A stretch of DNA of 58,272 nucleotides from VMCP01 sp964408945 (GCA_964408945.1 CAYPBJ010000013.1:1-58272); one strand, 5' to 3'; counted from the stretch's first letter, positions 8,526 through 17,370 are shown. Notes: generated by a model not told the origin, from the letters alone. A program made the numbers and translations.

Positions 8526-9822
8526 CTTTAATTCGTTGTTCAATATCTAAACTATCTACAAACTCGTGAATGGTCTCACGGGTGATTTTACTGTTGCTAC
8601 GTGTCAATTCTTTCAACGTTTCGTATGGATTTGGATATTTTTCACGACGAAGAATGGTCTGAATCGCTTCAGCCACCACAGCCCAGTTGTTGTCTAAATC
8701 TTCATCCATTTTTTGCGCGTTCAAGATGATTTTATTCAATCCACGCTCCAAACTACTTAACGCAATCAAAAGATGTCCAAACGGTACCCCTAAATTTCTT
8801 AAAACGGTACTATCAGTCAAATCTCTTTGCAACCTAGAAATGGGTAATTTTCCTGATAAATGCTCAAACAAGGCATTGGCAATACCCAAGTTTCCTTCAG
8901 CATTTTCAAAATCAATCGGATTAACCTTATGAGGCATGGCGCTTGATCCAACTTCACCGGCTTTGATTTCCTGCTTGAAGTAATCCATGGAGATGTAACT
9001 CCAAATATCCCTCGAAAAATCAATCAATATATTTCCAATTCTTTTCCAGGCATCTAATTGAGCGGCCAAAGAATCATAGGGTTCAATTTGAGTAGTCATT
9101 GAATTTCTAACCAATCCCAATTGTAAATTCACAAAGTTATCAGCAAAAGATATCCAATCTATTTCAGGAAAAGCAATGTGATGCGCATTCAAATTGCCCG
9201 TTGCTCCGCCAAATTTTGCTTTGTAGGGAATGTGATTCAAGGGTTGAATTTGACCCCTCAAACGCACTGCAAAAACGTACCATTCTTTGCCAAGGTTGGT
9301 AGGACTGGCTGGCTGACCATGAGTTCTAGCCAACATAGGTTGATCTTTCCATTCATCGCCTTGAGATTCAATTTTCTCTACGATACTCATCAATTTGGGC
9401 ATCAATACCTGATCAACAGCGTCTTTCAACGACCATGGAATAGCAGTGTTGTTGATGTCTTGCGAAGTCAATCCAAAATGCACCAATTCTTTGTAGTAAT
9501 CCAATCCCAATGAATCCAGTTTGTTTTTCACGGCATATTCTACCGCTTTTACATCGTGGTTGGTTGTTTTTTCAATTTCTTTGATTCCTAAAATCTCTTC
9601 TTCAGATAAATTTTTGGCCCAATTTCTCAATTCAACGGCTTTATCTAAGAGCATTCCAAAGTCCCATCCTTTAAGGGAAACATGCGACAATGCAATTAAA
9701 TATTCAATTTCAACTCTTACTCGATATTGAATCAATGCGGCTTCTGAAAAGAACGATTGTAGGGGTTGGGTGTTTTTGGAATACCTTCCGTCAATGGGGC
9801 TGATGGCTGACAAACTTGACAT
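8467..9822 (-). CDS. purB: Adenylosuccinate lyase
   Basis: A 451-residue fumarase/aspartase superfamily enzyme that cleaves adenylosuccinate and SAICAR in purine biosynthesis. The superfamily signature GSSAMPHKVNPIDFENAEGN is present near residue 293. The N-terminus MSSLSAISPIDGRY and the presence of LARTHGQPASPTNLGKE identify the PurB branch. Length is normal. The 3' end overlaps the GT51 gene by 59 bp. A perfect -7 box (9834-9841) precedes the ATG, and the gene is divergent from the hypothetical gene at 9896. Confidence 0.98.
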   Translation of the reverse strand: MSSLSAISPIDGRYSKNTQPLQSFFSEAALIQYRVRVEIEYLIALSHVSLKGWDFGMLLDKAVELRNWAKNLSEEEILGIKEIEKTTNHDVKAVEYAVKNKLDSLGLDYYKELVHFGLTSQDINNTAIPWSLKDAVDQVLMPKLMSIVEKIESQGDEWKDQPMLARTHGQPASPTNLGKEWYVFAVRLRGQIQPLNHIPYKAKFGGATGNLNAHHIAFPEIDWISFADNFVNLQLGLVRNSMTTQIEPYDSLAAQLDAWKRIGNILIDFSRDIWSYISMDYFKQEIKAGEVGSSAMPHKVNPIDFENAEGNLGIANALFEHLSGKLPISRLQRDLTDSTVLRNLGVPFGHLLIALSSLERGLNKIILNAQKMDEDLDNNWAVVAEAIQTILRREKYPNPYETLKELTRSNSKITRETIHEFVDSLDIEQRIKDELKGISPKNYTGVYPKKG

Positions 9823-9833
9823 AAACTGGCCTG

Positions 9834-9841
9834 CAAAGTTA
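9834..9841 (-). promoter_or_regulatory. -7 box TAACTTTG upstream of purB
   Basis: On the minus strand a perfect TAnnTTTG box ends 11 nt before the purB ATG. No well-spaced TTTG -33 box was found, so only the -7 element is claimed. The predicted leader would be very short. Confidence 0.4.
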
Positions 9842-9871
9842 AGTATATTCTCCTTTCTTGGGGGATATCCT

Positions 9872-9879
9872 TAAATTTG
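9872..9879 (+). promoter_or_regulatory. -7 box TAAATTTG upstream of the gene at 9896
   Basis: A perfect TAnnTTTG box ends 16 nt before the ATG at 9896, back-to-back with the purB box. No TTTG at a spacing of 19-21 nt was seen. Confidence 0.4.
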
Positions 9880-9895
9880 GTGTTAAATAGTTTGT

Positions 9896-11320
9896 ATGAT
9901 TCGCAAATCTCTTCAAGTTTTGGGCATTTTAGGTGCCTATTTCCATTCGGTTGACGCTCAAATTCAATCTTATAAAATACAAAACACCCCAAATTCTGGA
10001 ATCTTCATTCAAACAAATCAAACGCTGAATGATTCCAAAGTTGATACCCTTCGAATCTCATCTACCAATCGAAGCATTGCAAAATACGTGGTTGCCAGCC
10101 AACACGAAAGAGTATCATACACGGTGAATCAAACCGAACCCACTTACCGCTATATTTCCAAGCCCAAAAGATATATCAATGATTTTGCTTTGGGATTGTA
10201 CTATTCTCAAGAATCTTTCACCAATAATCTTTCCTGGGACACCCTTCGTTTTCGAAACTCAGATTCTAAGTTCGTTCCGGGTTCGCAAATGAATAAAGTT
10301 AGTGGATTTGGTTTTCATTTTCTTTTCGGGGGACGTAAATTCATTCCACAAACACAGCTGGGCTCATTCAACTGGGGCTTAGGAATGGATTTTAATCATT
10401 TTCGCAGAGGTCCCAAAACACAAGTAGCCTTTAACAATGATCTCGAAGATAAAGGATTTACGCGTTTAGAAACTTCTGCCGTTACCTTTCATGGAATTGC
10501 CCGTTATGAAAAACGAGTGGGATTACTATATCCATACGCTGCGGCAAAGGTGGGATTCAATTTTTACAGTACCCAACAATATACCGAAGCACACAGAACG
10601 TCCACCAATTACGAATCAACCAATTCTGAAAATATTTCTACTGACATAACACCATACTTCGCCTACGAATTGGGTATTCGCGCCAAATTAGCACCGGGTA
10701 TCAGCGCTTTCGCATCTTACGAAAATCGCACAGGAAATCAGTTGGAAGTTGTCAATATTTCACAATCAACTTTCAACGGTTTCGAATATAAAAACGATGT
10801 TAAAACAGTTGATTACAAAATTGAAAACATCAAATTTGGATTTTTATTTGATTTAAGTTCAGTTGAGCGAGAGAAAGAGGTTGTTTCACCCTCTAGATTA
10901 GATACCACCTATATTACTAATCTGGTTGTTTTTGACACAGTTTGGCTTGAAGAACCCCAAGTGCGTTCAGAGGTAATCTCAATTTCTGACCCAAGATTAA
11001 AAGGATATTATTTAAGTAAATGCAAAAACTGTTTGTGTGATACCAACGCTAAAACCAACAATACCCGAATCATCACAACCACACCAACCGAAATCAACAA
11101 AACCAACAACACCAATTCCGAGCTCAAACCAGCACCGTCTAAAAGTTCAACACCCACACCCACACCAACCAAATCAAGTGCTGAAATAAATACTCAATCA
11201 TCCGGTGGTGCTATTCAAGCCACACCAAGACCCTCCAGTTCCACCACCAACGGTTCAGGAACTATCAAGGCATTCCCCGGAATAAAACCACCACCTGCAA
11301 TCAAAAAGCCTAAGGCTTGA
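9896..11320 (+). CDS. Putative outer-membrane/surface protein with Thr/Pro-rich tail, function unknown
   Basis: A 474-residue protein that I do not recognise. A signal peptide (about residues 1-21, cleavage after VDA) is followed by alternating strands reminiscent of an outer-membrane beta-barrel (about 90-320, for example SGFGFHFLFGGRKF and the GLGMDFNHF region). A short cysteine cluster CKNCLCD occurs near residue 380. The last roughly 90 residues are low-complexity Thr, Pro, Ser and Asn with a TPTPTPTKSS run, ending in Pro- and Lys-rich sequence. No type IX sorting domain is seen. It is divergent from purB and convergent with uvrA, and the 7-bp-periodic block follows its stop codon. A structural or adhesion role is only a guess. 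Confidence 0.75.
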   Translation: MIRKSLQVLGILGAYFHSVDAQIQSYKIQNTPNSGIFIQTNQTLNDSKVDTLRISSTNRSIAKYVVASQHERVSYTVNQTEPTYRYISKPKRYINDFALGLYYSQESFTNNLSWDTLRFRNSDSKFVPGSQMNKVSGFGFHFLFGGRKFIPQTQLGSFNWGLGMDFNHFRRGPKTQVAFNNDLEDKGFTRLETSAVTFHGIARYEKRVGLLYPYAAAKVGFNFYSTQQYTEAHRTSTNYESTNSENISTDITPYFAYELGIRAKLAPGISAFASYENRTGNQLEVVNISQSTFNGFEYKNDVKTVDYKIENIKFGFLFDLSSVEREKEVVSPSRLDTTYITNLVVFDTVWLEEPQVRSEVISISDPRLKGYYLSKCKNCLCDTNAKTNNTRIITTTPTEINKTNNTNSELKPAPSKSSTPTPTPTKSSAEINTQSSGGAIQATPRPSSSTTNGSGTIKAFPGIKPPPAIKKPKA

Positions 11321-11330
11321 TTTGGTAAAA

Positions 11331-11457
11331 GGTAGCAGGTAGCAGGCTTTGGGATTCGGGTTTCGTAAGTCAGGTTTGGGGTTTCGGAAGCAAGGCTGAT
11401 GAATAACCCGGCACCCGACTCCCGGCTCCCGCTACCCGCTACCCGCTACCCGTTACC
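11331..11457. repeat. Degenerate 7-bp-periodic block with polarity switch, overlapping the uvrA stop codon
   Basis: The 127 bp divide into 18 consecutive heptads. The left part is G-rich, starting with two GGTAGCA units; the right part is C-rich, including CCGCTAC three times, with a switch near 11395. The two halves are an imperfect inverted repeat and belong to the same family as the array at 1-77. In 11407-11457 seven CCC tracts are each separated by four bases, so the minus strand (uvrA sense) carries seven GGG tracts at G-quadruplex spacing. The uvrA stop codon (11439-11441) and its last codons lie inside the array. No other terminator separates the two convergent genes. Confidence 0.9.
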
Positions 11458-14303
11458 AATTCCAATTTCAAAAATCTTCCAGTATGTGATTGAGGTAATT
11501 TTGCGATTTTCTCAGGTGTTCCAACACCCACAATTTCGCCGCCGCCAACACCGCCTTCTGGACCTACATCAATAAGCCAATCAGCTACTTTGATGACATC
11601 CATGTTGTGTTCTATGACCAAGACCGTATTCCCTTTGTCTACTAAAGTTTGAAGTACACCAAGAAGCTGTTTGATATCGTCAAAATGCAGCCCTGTGGTA
11701 GGTTCATCAAGTATGTATAACGTTTTTCCAGTGTCTCGTTTGCTTAGTTCTGTAGCTAATTTAACCCGTTGTGCTTCACCTCCGCTTAAAGTTGTGCTGC
11801 TTTGACCCAAAGTTATATATCCCAAACCAACTTCTTCCATGGTTTTGATTTTTCGGTGAATCAACGGGATATGTTCGAAAAATTCTACTGCTTGCGTTAT
11901 GGGCATGTCTAGGACATCTGAAATGCTCTTGCCCTTGTAGCGGACTTCCAAAGTTTCGCGGTTGTAGCGCTTGCCAAGGCAAACATCGCATTCAATTTCT
12001 ACGTTGGGTAAAAAGTTCATTTCAATCACCTTTCGGCCACCGCCCGAACACTCTTCGCACCTTCCACCTTTTACATTGAAAGAAAATCTTCCTGGTTTGT
12101 AGCCCCTGATTTTTGCCTCCGGATGGTTTGCATATAGGTTTCTGATCTCTTGAAATACACCTACATATGTCGCAGGATTACTTCTTGGGGTTCTTCCTAT
12201 GGGACTTTGATCTATTCGGATGACTTTATCAATATGTTCTAATCCTTTAATGGAATCGTGTTCCAATACTCGGTAATGTGATCCGTAAATTCTTTGGTGA
12301 GCAAGAGGATAGAGGGTCTCATTTACCATGGAGGATTTTCCGCTACCGCTGACCCCGGTAACACAGACAAAAACTCCCAATGGAATTTCTAAGTCAGTTC
12401 CTTTTAAATTATGTCCTCTACAACCCTTTAATTTGATGCTATCAGACCATTTACGTCGTATACTCGGAACGGCAATTTGTTCCTTTCCAGCCAAATATTT
12501 TGCAGTTGTGGTATCAGATTTCAAGAAATCAGATACAATTCCACTAGCAATGATTTGTCCGCCTTTTTTGCCCGCGTATGGGCCAATTTCAACCAACCAA
12601 TCGCTGGCTAACATCATGTCTTTGTCATGTTCTACCACAAGTACAGAGTTGCCTAAATCACGTAAATCTTTCAGACTCTGAATCAATTTTTCATTGTCTC
12701 TCTGATGCAAACCAATAGATGGTTCGTCTAATATATACAATACGTTTACGAGTTTGGATCCGATCTGAGTGGCCAATCTAATTCTTTGAGCTTCACCTCC
12801 TGAAAGTGTTTTTGCAGGGCTATTCAAACTCAAATATCCCAATCCAACACCAACCAAGAAAGACAATCTCGATGAAATTTCCTTGAGCAATTCGGTTGCA
12901 ATGCTCTTTTGTCTCTCTGTTAATAGCGGCTCTACCTTCATGATCCAATCGTGGAGATCAGAAATATTCATGGAAGATAATTCCGAAATATTCTTATTGC
13001 CAATCTTGAAATGCAACGATTCCTGCTTCAATCTAGCACCTTGACATTCCGGACATTTAACTTCGTGAATAAATTCCTCAGCCCACTGTTGCATTCTGTC
13101 ATCGTCTGACTCGAAATAGGAATCAGAAACTATTCGAATGACACCTTTAAAGGTGCTTTCGTAGGTACGACCTTTGTTTTCGCCGCTATTTATTTTGATT
13201 TCAATGGGATCTTCAACCCCGTATAAAACCGCGTTTAACTGTTCCTTCGACAAAGATTCAATAGGGTCAGCCAAGCTGAATTTATACATCTTAGCAATAC
13301 TTCGAAGTTGCTGGAACGTCCAATTTTCTCTCAATTCACCAACCGGAACAATACCTCCTTTATTAATGGAAAGTTTAGGATTAGGAATGATAAATTCAAG
13401 ATTTACCTCAGATTTAACCCCAAGTCCTTCGCAAGTTTTACAAGCACCGTAAGGCGAGTTGAAACTGAACGAGTTAGGTTGTGGTTCAGCATAGCTCAAA
13501 CCCGTTTTTGGATCCATCAAGAACTTTGAAAAAGGGTAGGGAATGCCTTTTTCATCAAGCACAGTCAAGTAGCCATCGCCCACTTTTAATGCAGTTTTAA
13601 CACTGTCATTCAGTCGTTGAGGAGATACAGACTTAACTTCCAATCGGTCAATAACAATGTCAATATCGTGAATTTTATAACGGTCAAGTTGCATGCCCGT
13701 GGTGATATCCATGACCACGCCGTCTACATATACTTTGTTGAAACCACGTTTTTTGATTTGCTCAAATAAATCCCGATAATTCCCCTTTCTACCCTTAATG
13801 ACAGGCGCACAAAGTGTGATTTTTTGGCTTTCGAAGGACATTAATACAGATTCCTGGATTTGTTCTTCTGAAAAGCGTACCATCTTCTCGCCGCTTAAAT
13901 AACTATAAGCTTCACCGGCTCTTGCATAAAGTAATCGCAAAAAATCATAAATTTCTGTAACAGTTCCAACGGTAGATCTAGGATTTCTTGAAACGGTCTT
14001 TTGTTCAATGGCAATTACCGGGCTTAAACCTTTAATTTTATCAACGTCAGGGCGTTTCATATTGCCCACAAATTGACGGGCATATGCTGAGAAACTCTCT
14101 AAATATCTGCGTTGACCTTCAGCAAAAATGGTGTCGAAGGCCAGCGAACTCTTACCTGATCCAGATAAACCGGTAAAAACCACCAAAGATTTGCGTGGAA
14201 TTTCCAGCGATACTTCTTTAAGATTGTGCTCTCTTGCTCCAATGACTTCAATGATGCCTTTTTCAGGCCCAGGAGTATGGATGTCTTTCTGGAAATCCGA
14301 CAT
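11439..14303 (-). CDS. uvrA: Excinuclease ABC subunit A
   Basis: A 954-residue damage-recognition ATPase of nucleotide excision repair. Two ABC modules are visible: Walker A GLSGSGKSS near the N-terminus and GVSGSGKSS in the second half, each with an ABC signature (LSGGEAQRIRLA and LSGGEAQRVKLA). The zinc-binding CXXC pairs are present, including the second-module CEEC and CDVC pairs. The N-terminus IEVIGAREHNLKEVSLEIPR is typical, so the ATG at 14303 is sound. The gene starts 20 bp after the TPM-domain gene and may be the distal member of that minus-strand run. The last residues (VTGSG) and the stop codon are encoded by the 7-bp repeat block. Confidence 0.98.
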   Translation of the reverse strand: MSDFQKDIHTPGPEKGIIEVIGAREHNLKEVSLEIPRKSLVVFTGLSGSGKSSLAFDTIFAEGQRRYLESFSAYARQFVGNMKRPDVDKIKGLSPVIAIEQKTVSRNPRSTVGTVTEIYDFLRLLYARAGEAYSYLSGEKMVRFSEEQIQESVLMSFESQKITLCAPVIKGRKGNYRDLFEQIKKRGFNKVYVDGVVMDITTGMQLDRYKIHDIDIVIDRLEVKSVSPQRLNDSVKTALKVGDGYLTVLDEKGIPYPFSKFLMDPKTGLSYAEPQPNSFSFNSPYGACKTCEGLGVKSEVNLEFIIPNPKLSINKGGIVPVGELRENWTFQQLRSIAKMYKFSLADPIESLSKEQLNAVLYGVEDPIEIKINSGENKGRTYESTFKGVIRIVSDSYFESDDDRMQQWAEEFIHEVKCPECQGARLKQESLHFKIGNKNISELSSMNISDLHDWIMKVEPLLTERQKSIATELLKEISSRLSFLVGVGLGYLSLNSPAKTLSGGEAQRIRLATQIGSKLVNVLYILDEPSIGLHQRDNEKLIQSLKDLRDLGNSVLVVEHDKDMMLASDWLVEIGPYAGKKGGQIIASGIVSDFLKSDTTTAKYLAGKEQIAVPSIRRKWSDSIKLKGCRGHNLKGTDLEIPLGVFVCVTGVSGSGKSSMVNETLYPLAHQRIYGSHYRVLEHDSIKGLEHIDKVIRIDQSPIGRTPRSNPATYVGVFQEIRNLYANHPEAKIRGYKPGRFSFNVKGGRCEECSGGGRKVIEMNFLPNVEIECDVCLGKRYNRETLEVRYKGKSISDVLDMPITQAVEFFEHIPLIHRKIKTMEEVGLGYITLGQSSTTLSGGEAQRVKLATELSKRDTGKTLYILDEPTTGLHFDDIKQLLGVLQTLVDKGNTVLVIEHNMDVIKVADWLIDVGPEGGVGGGEIVGVGTPEKIAKLPQSHTGRFLKLELVTGSG

Positions 14304-14323
14304 AAACCGCGAATTTACAACAT

Positions 14324-15076
14324 TTACCAGCTTCCGCCGGCACCCCCACCATTAAATCCACCACCACCGCCAAATCCACCAAATCCGCCGCCGCTGCCAC
14401 TACCAAAACCGCCATGAGAATTACCTCCACCGAATCCACTTCCCCAGAAAAAAACCGGAGGGCTGTAAAAGCCTCTTCGAGAAAATCCGCCACCGCCGCC
14501 TCTGCGGATAAAAATGAGGTAAAAAAGAATGAAAAACAAGATAGGGATTGCCGCGTAAGGAAACTCCTCTTTCTTTTTCTTTTCACGGGTTTTACCTTTA
14601 AAATCTTCTTTGACGGTAAGTGCTAAAGCATAAACGGTGTTTCTGATACCGTTGAAATAGTCGCCTTTTTTCAACCCCGGAACGAGTTCTTTTCGTCCAA
14701 TTTCACCAACAACGCCATCGGTGAGCAATCCTTGAGTTTGATCAGCGGTTGCGATGTGGTATTTTCGGTCATCAATAGCAATATAAACAAGTACTCCGCT
14801 GTTCAATTTTTCGTCACCAATCTTCCAGCCACGAGCAATAAACATGGCCCTATCAAAGACATCAACACCATTCAAAGATTTTTCAATAACAACGGCAATT
14901 TCTACACTGGTAGAATCGGTAAACGGTTTAAGGAGTTCGTTGTTCAGATAGTTTTCATCATCTGTACTCAGAACATCAGCGTAATCGTTGATATAATTAT
15001 AATATTTTGGTAGTTTTTGCTGAGCAAAAACCGCATGATTCAACAGAAATAAACAGCTAAGAAGAATAAATCGCAT
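14324..15076 (-). CDS. TPM-domain membrane protein with Gly-rich tail (YgcG-like)
   Basis: A 250-residue protein with an N-terminal signal peptide (about 1-18, ending FAQ), a TPM domain (about 25-155, with YINDYADVLS and the GVLVYIAIDDRKYHIATADQ stretch), one transmembrane segment (about 177-193) and a C-terminal tail almost entirely Gly, Ser and Phe. This layout matches the YgcG/TPM-phosphatase family, whose members sit in the envelope; photosystem II assembly proteins share the domain, but the bacterial function is poorly defined. It follows the second TPM gene by 9 bp and belongs to the lipB-lemA-TPM-TPM run. LemA and TPM proteins are commonly encoded together, so a shared envelope role is inferred. 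Confidence 0.88.
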   Translation of the reverse strand: MRFILLSCLFLLNHAVFAQQKLPKYYNYINDYADVLSTDDENYLNNELLKPFTDSTSVEIAVVIEKSLNGVDVFDRAMFIARGWKIGDEKLNSGVLVYIAIDDRKYHIATADQTQGLLTDGVVGEIGRKELVPGLKKGDYFNGIRNTVYALALTVKEDFKGKTREKKKKEEFPYAAIPILFFILFYLIFIRRGGGGGFSRRGFYSPPVFFWGSGFGGGNSHGGFGSGSGGGFGGFGGGGGFNGGGAGGSW

Positions 15077-15085
15077 TCAAATATT

Positions 15086-15556
15086 CTAAAAAAAACCACG
15101 AGAACTGGTTACTTCATTGGAAAGCTCATTAGGATTTTCGAAACTTGGAGGAAAATGTTTTGATAATTGTTTACCAACCACTTCAACACCTCTCACAATT
15201 CCGTCATTGAGATTATTACTGTGAATAGTTTCAATGATCTCTTCTTTAACTGCTTCCCAAAATTCAGCACCTACTTTTTGGTGAATACCTTCGTCTCCAA
15301 TAACTGCAATTTCCTTTGATTTCAACCTTAGAAAAAGGAGGACGCCATTTCGGCTATCCGTTTTGTGCATTTGCAATTGATTGAAAACAGTTTGAGCTTC
15401 TTCCAATAATGATAACTTTGATGGGCAAGTAGTAAAATGCACCCTGATCTCTGCTGACGTAGATGTTTCAACTTTCGCAATAGCTTCGCTCACCAACGAA
15501 CCATTGATTTGTCCAGCGAGGGAAAATTTGCGCAAAAATGGAAACATTTTTAACAT
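15086..15556 (-). CDS. TPM-domain protein, cytoplasmic-type
   Basis: A 156-residue protein consisting of a short N-terminal stretch and one TPM domain (about 20-140, with TSAEIRVHFTTC and NGVLLFLRLKSKEIAVIGDEG). It has no signal peptide or clear membrane segment, unlike the TPM protein encoded just downstream. It lies 6 bp after lemA and 9 bp before the second TPM gene. The pairing of a soluble and a membrane-anchored TPM protein with LemA recurs in Bacteroidota; the partner relationship is inferred from neighbourhood. The ATG at 15556 is used, with an internal ATG at 15547 as an alternative. Confidence 0.87.
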   Translation of the reverse strand: MLKMFPFLRKFSLAGQINGSLVSEAIAKVETSTSAEIRVHFTTCPSKLSLLEEAQTVFNQLQMHKTDSRNGVLLFLRLKSKEIAVIGDEGIHQKVGAEFWEAVKEEIIETIHSNNLNDGIVRGVEVVGKQLSKHFPPSFENPNELSNEVTSSRGFF

Positions 15557-15562
15557 GAAGTT

Positions 15563-16165
15563 TTATTTTAAAATTTCAGACATATCAGGCGCTTTTTCAT
15601 TGCCTTCATCTGCTTTAAAGCCGTCTTTCTTTTCGAAACCAAAAACATTGGCAAAAATATTGCTTGGGAATCTGCGAACTTTTTTATTGTATCTCATGAT
15701 AGCATCGTTGAAGTCTGTGCGTGCTGTACTGATTCTATTCTCAGTGCCCGCGATTTCATCGTTCAATTTTGCAAAATTCTCCATACTTTTTAAATCGGGA
15801 TAGCGTTCAAATAGCACATTAATGCTTCGGCTATAAGCACTATTTAGATTGTCTTGTGCTTTTTGGAATTTCTGTAAATTCTCAGGAGTCAATTGGTCAG
15901 GAGTTAATTTGATTTCTTTAGCGGCAGTTCTGGCAGAAATTACATCCGACAAAATACCTTTTTCAACTTCCGCCGATTTCATTGTGGTCTTGGCTAAGTT
16001 TTCAATCAAATCACCTCTTCTTTGGTACTGCGTTTCCACATTGTTCCAAGTTTTTTCAACTTCAGTGTCAAGATCTACCAAACCGTTGTAGCTAGAGCAG
16101 CTGTAAGTAACCATCGTAAATATTAAGGCGATGATTCCAATAACTAAGTAATTAGACTTTTTCAT
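15563..16165 (-). CDS. LemA family protein, predicted lipoprotein
   Basis: A 200-residue LemA-family protein. The family core is clear from the YNGLVDLDTEVEKTWNNVE stretch and the later helical segment with RYPDLKSMENFAKLNDEIAG. The N-terminal hydrophobic segment ends in VTYSC, so Cys23 could be lipidated, although the -3 residue is not ideal. The start is taken at the ATG at 16165; an upstream in-frame TTG at 16183 would add six residues. The 5' end overlaps lipB by 14 bp. LemA proteins are helical envelope proteins of unsettled function. The C-terminal tail is charged and ends in SEILK. Confidence 0.92.
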   Translation of the reverse strand: MKKSNYLVIGIIALIFTMVTYSCSSYNGLVDLDTEVEKTWNNVETQYQRRGDLIENLAKTTMKSAEVEKGILSDVISARTAAKEIKLTPDQLTPENLQKFQKAQDNLNSAYSRSINVLFERYPDLKSMENFAKLNDEIAGTENRISTARTDFNDAIMRYNKKVRRFPSNIFANVFGFEKKDGFKADEGNEKAPDMSEILK

Positions 16166-16838
16166 TTTGTACAATAACTCCAAACTTACGACAAAAATGG
16201 TTTACCCAAGATTGATTTACTTCAAACAGATCAATTTTTTCGTTCAATTCTTTTTCCATAGAAGTAACTCCCTTATCTATGATACCGCAAGGAACAATAT
16301 GATTAAACATTTTTAAATCGGTATTTACGTTCAAAGCAATTCCGTGCATGGTGATGTATCGACTACTTTTAATACCAATGGCAGCAATCTTTCTTTCTGT
16401 GGACGATCCAATGTCCACCCAAACACCCACTCGGCCTTTGACAATACCTGCCTTGATTCCAAAATCATTCAAAACCGAGGTGATACAAGACTCTAATCCT
16501 TCTACGTATGCTTTTAGTCCTATTCCTAATTTTTCCAAGTCTAAAATAGGATAAACCACTAATTGGCCGGGCCCGTGATAGGTAATATCACCTCCACGCT
16601 CAATTTCGTAGGTTTCTGCGCCCAATCCTTGGAGCATTTCAGGGGTGGCCAACATGTTATTGTGTTTTGCATGCAACCCAAACGTATAGACATGTGGATG
16701 TTCAACGCTTATACAATGGTGAGGAAGGTCAGCACCTATCTTCTTGTTTTCAATTAACTGCTGAAATAATTTTTTTTGTTTATCCCAAGTTACGGAATAA
16801 CGCTCATTCGTTAATTTGTGAAAAACGCAAAAATCCAT
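16152..16838 (-). CDS. lipB: Octanoyltransferase LipB
   Basis: A 228-residue enzyme that moves octanoyl groups from acyl carrier protein to lipoyl domains, the first step of lipoate assembly. The family motif RGGDITYHGPGQ lies at 81-92, the catalytic Lys150 in RKIAAIGIK and the catalytic Cys184 in HIVPCGI. Length is normal. The lipoyl domain of the E2 encoded at 23033 is a likely substrate. A perfect -7 box TAACTTTG ends only 4 nt before the ATG (16843-16850), so the transcript may be nearly leaderless. The 3' end overlaps lemA. Confidence 0.97.
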   Translation of the reverse strand: MDFCVFHKLTNERYSVTWDKQKKLFQQLIENKKIGADLPHHCISVEHPHVYTFGLHAKHNNMLATPEMLQGLGAETYEIERGGDITYHGPGQLVVYPILDLEKLGIGLKAYVEGLESCITSVLNDFGIKAGIVKGRVGVWVDIGSSTERKIAAIGIKSSRYITMHGIALNVNTDLKMFNHIVPCGIIDKGVTSMEKELNEKIDLFEVNQSWVNHFCRKFGVIVQNEKV

Positions 16839-16842
16839 TCCA

Positions 16843-16850
16843 CAAAGTTA
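16843..16850 (-). promoter_or_regulatory. -7 box TAACTTTG next to the lipB start codon
   Basis: A perfect TAnnTTTG box on the minus strand ends 4 nt before the lipB ATG. A TTTG lies 17 nt further upstream (16868-16871), slightly closer than the usual 19-21 nt. Confidence 0.45.
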
Positions 16851-16911
16851 ATACTATCCCTAGGAACCAAAGAATCACTCAAGTATAATTGCAGGAACAA
16901 TAGAAAGTACT

Positions 16912-17370
16912 ATGCATTTGAACAATCAATTTTGGGGAAGAATGGGAGAGGCCGAGGCAAAAGATTGGTTGATTTCAAACGGACATGAAATCCTGGAACA
17001 AAATTGGAGAACAGGTAAATTAGAAGTAGATATAATTTCGTTACACAATAGATGCTGTCATTTTACAGAAGTTAAGACACGCTTTATAAACAAACCGTAT
17101 TTAAGATTGGCATTACCTGAGATTCAACTGTTAATTGACCGGCAATTCACATTGAAAAAACAAGACAACCTAAAAATAGCCATCAAGAACTTTAAAAAAA
17201 TTAATCCACAACTAAAAAGATACCAAATTGATTTTTTGGCAGTGGTTTATTTTTCCTCTGGAAAATATATATATCATTATAAACACCCCATTTCTTGTTC
17301 TACTCACACTAGTTATTCACAAAATAGATCTCATTTTTATGACAGATTTAACCATGTACCACACTTTTAA
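16912..17370 (+). CDS. YraN/UPF0102 family endonuclease-like protein
   Basis: A 152-residue protein of the YraN family, which has a Holliday-junction-resolvase-like nuclease fold. Typical features are GRMGEAEAKDWLISNGHEIL at the N-terminus, LEVDII and FTEVKTR, which supply the Asp and Glu-X-Lys of the nuclease core. Usual members are about 115-125 residues; here the family homology ends near HYKHP, and about 28 polar residues follow before the stop. The true cellular role of YraN is not established. It is divergent from lipB and ends 19 bp before the secreted protease gene. Confidence 0.85.
   Translation: MHLNNQFWGRMGEAEAKDWLISNGHEILEQNWRTGKLEVDIISLHNRCCHFTEVKTRFINKPYLRLALPEIQLLIDRQFTLKKQDNLKIAIKNFKKINPQLKRYQIDFLAVVYFSSGKYIYHYKHPISCSTHTSYSQNRSHFYDRFNHVPHF

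Noticed and set aside
14226..14417. Proline-rich reading frame on the plus strand
   Set aside because: It is the antisense shadow of the Gly-rich tail of the minus-strand TPM protein and has no independent support.
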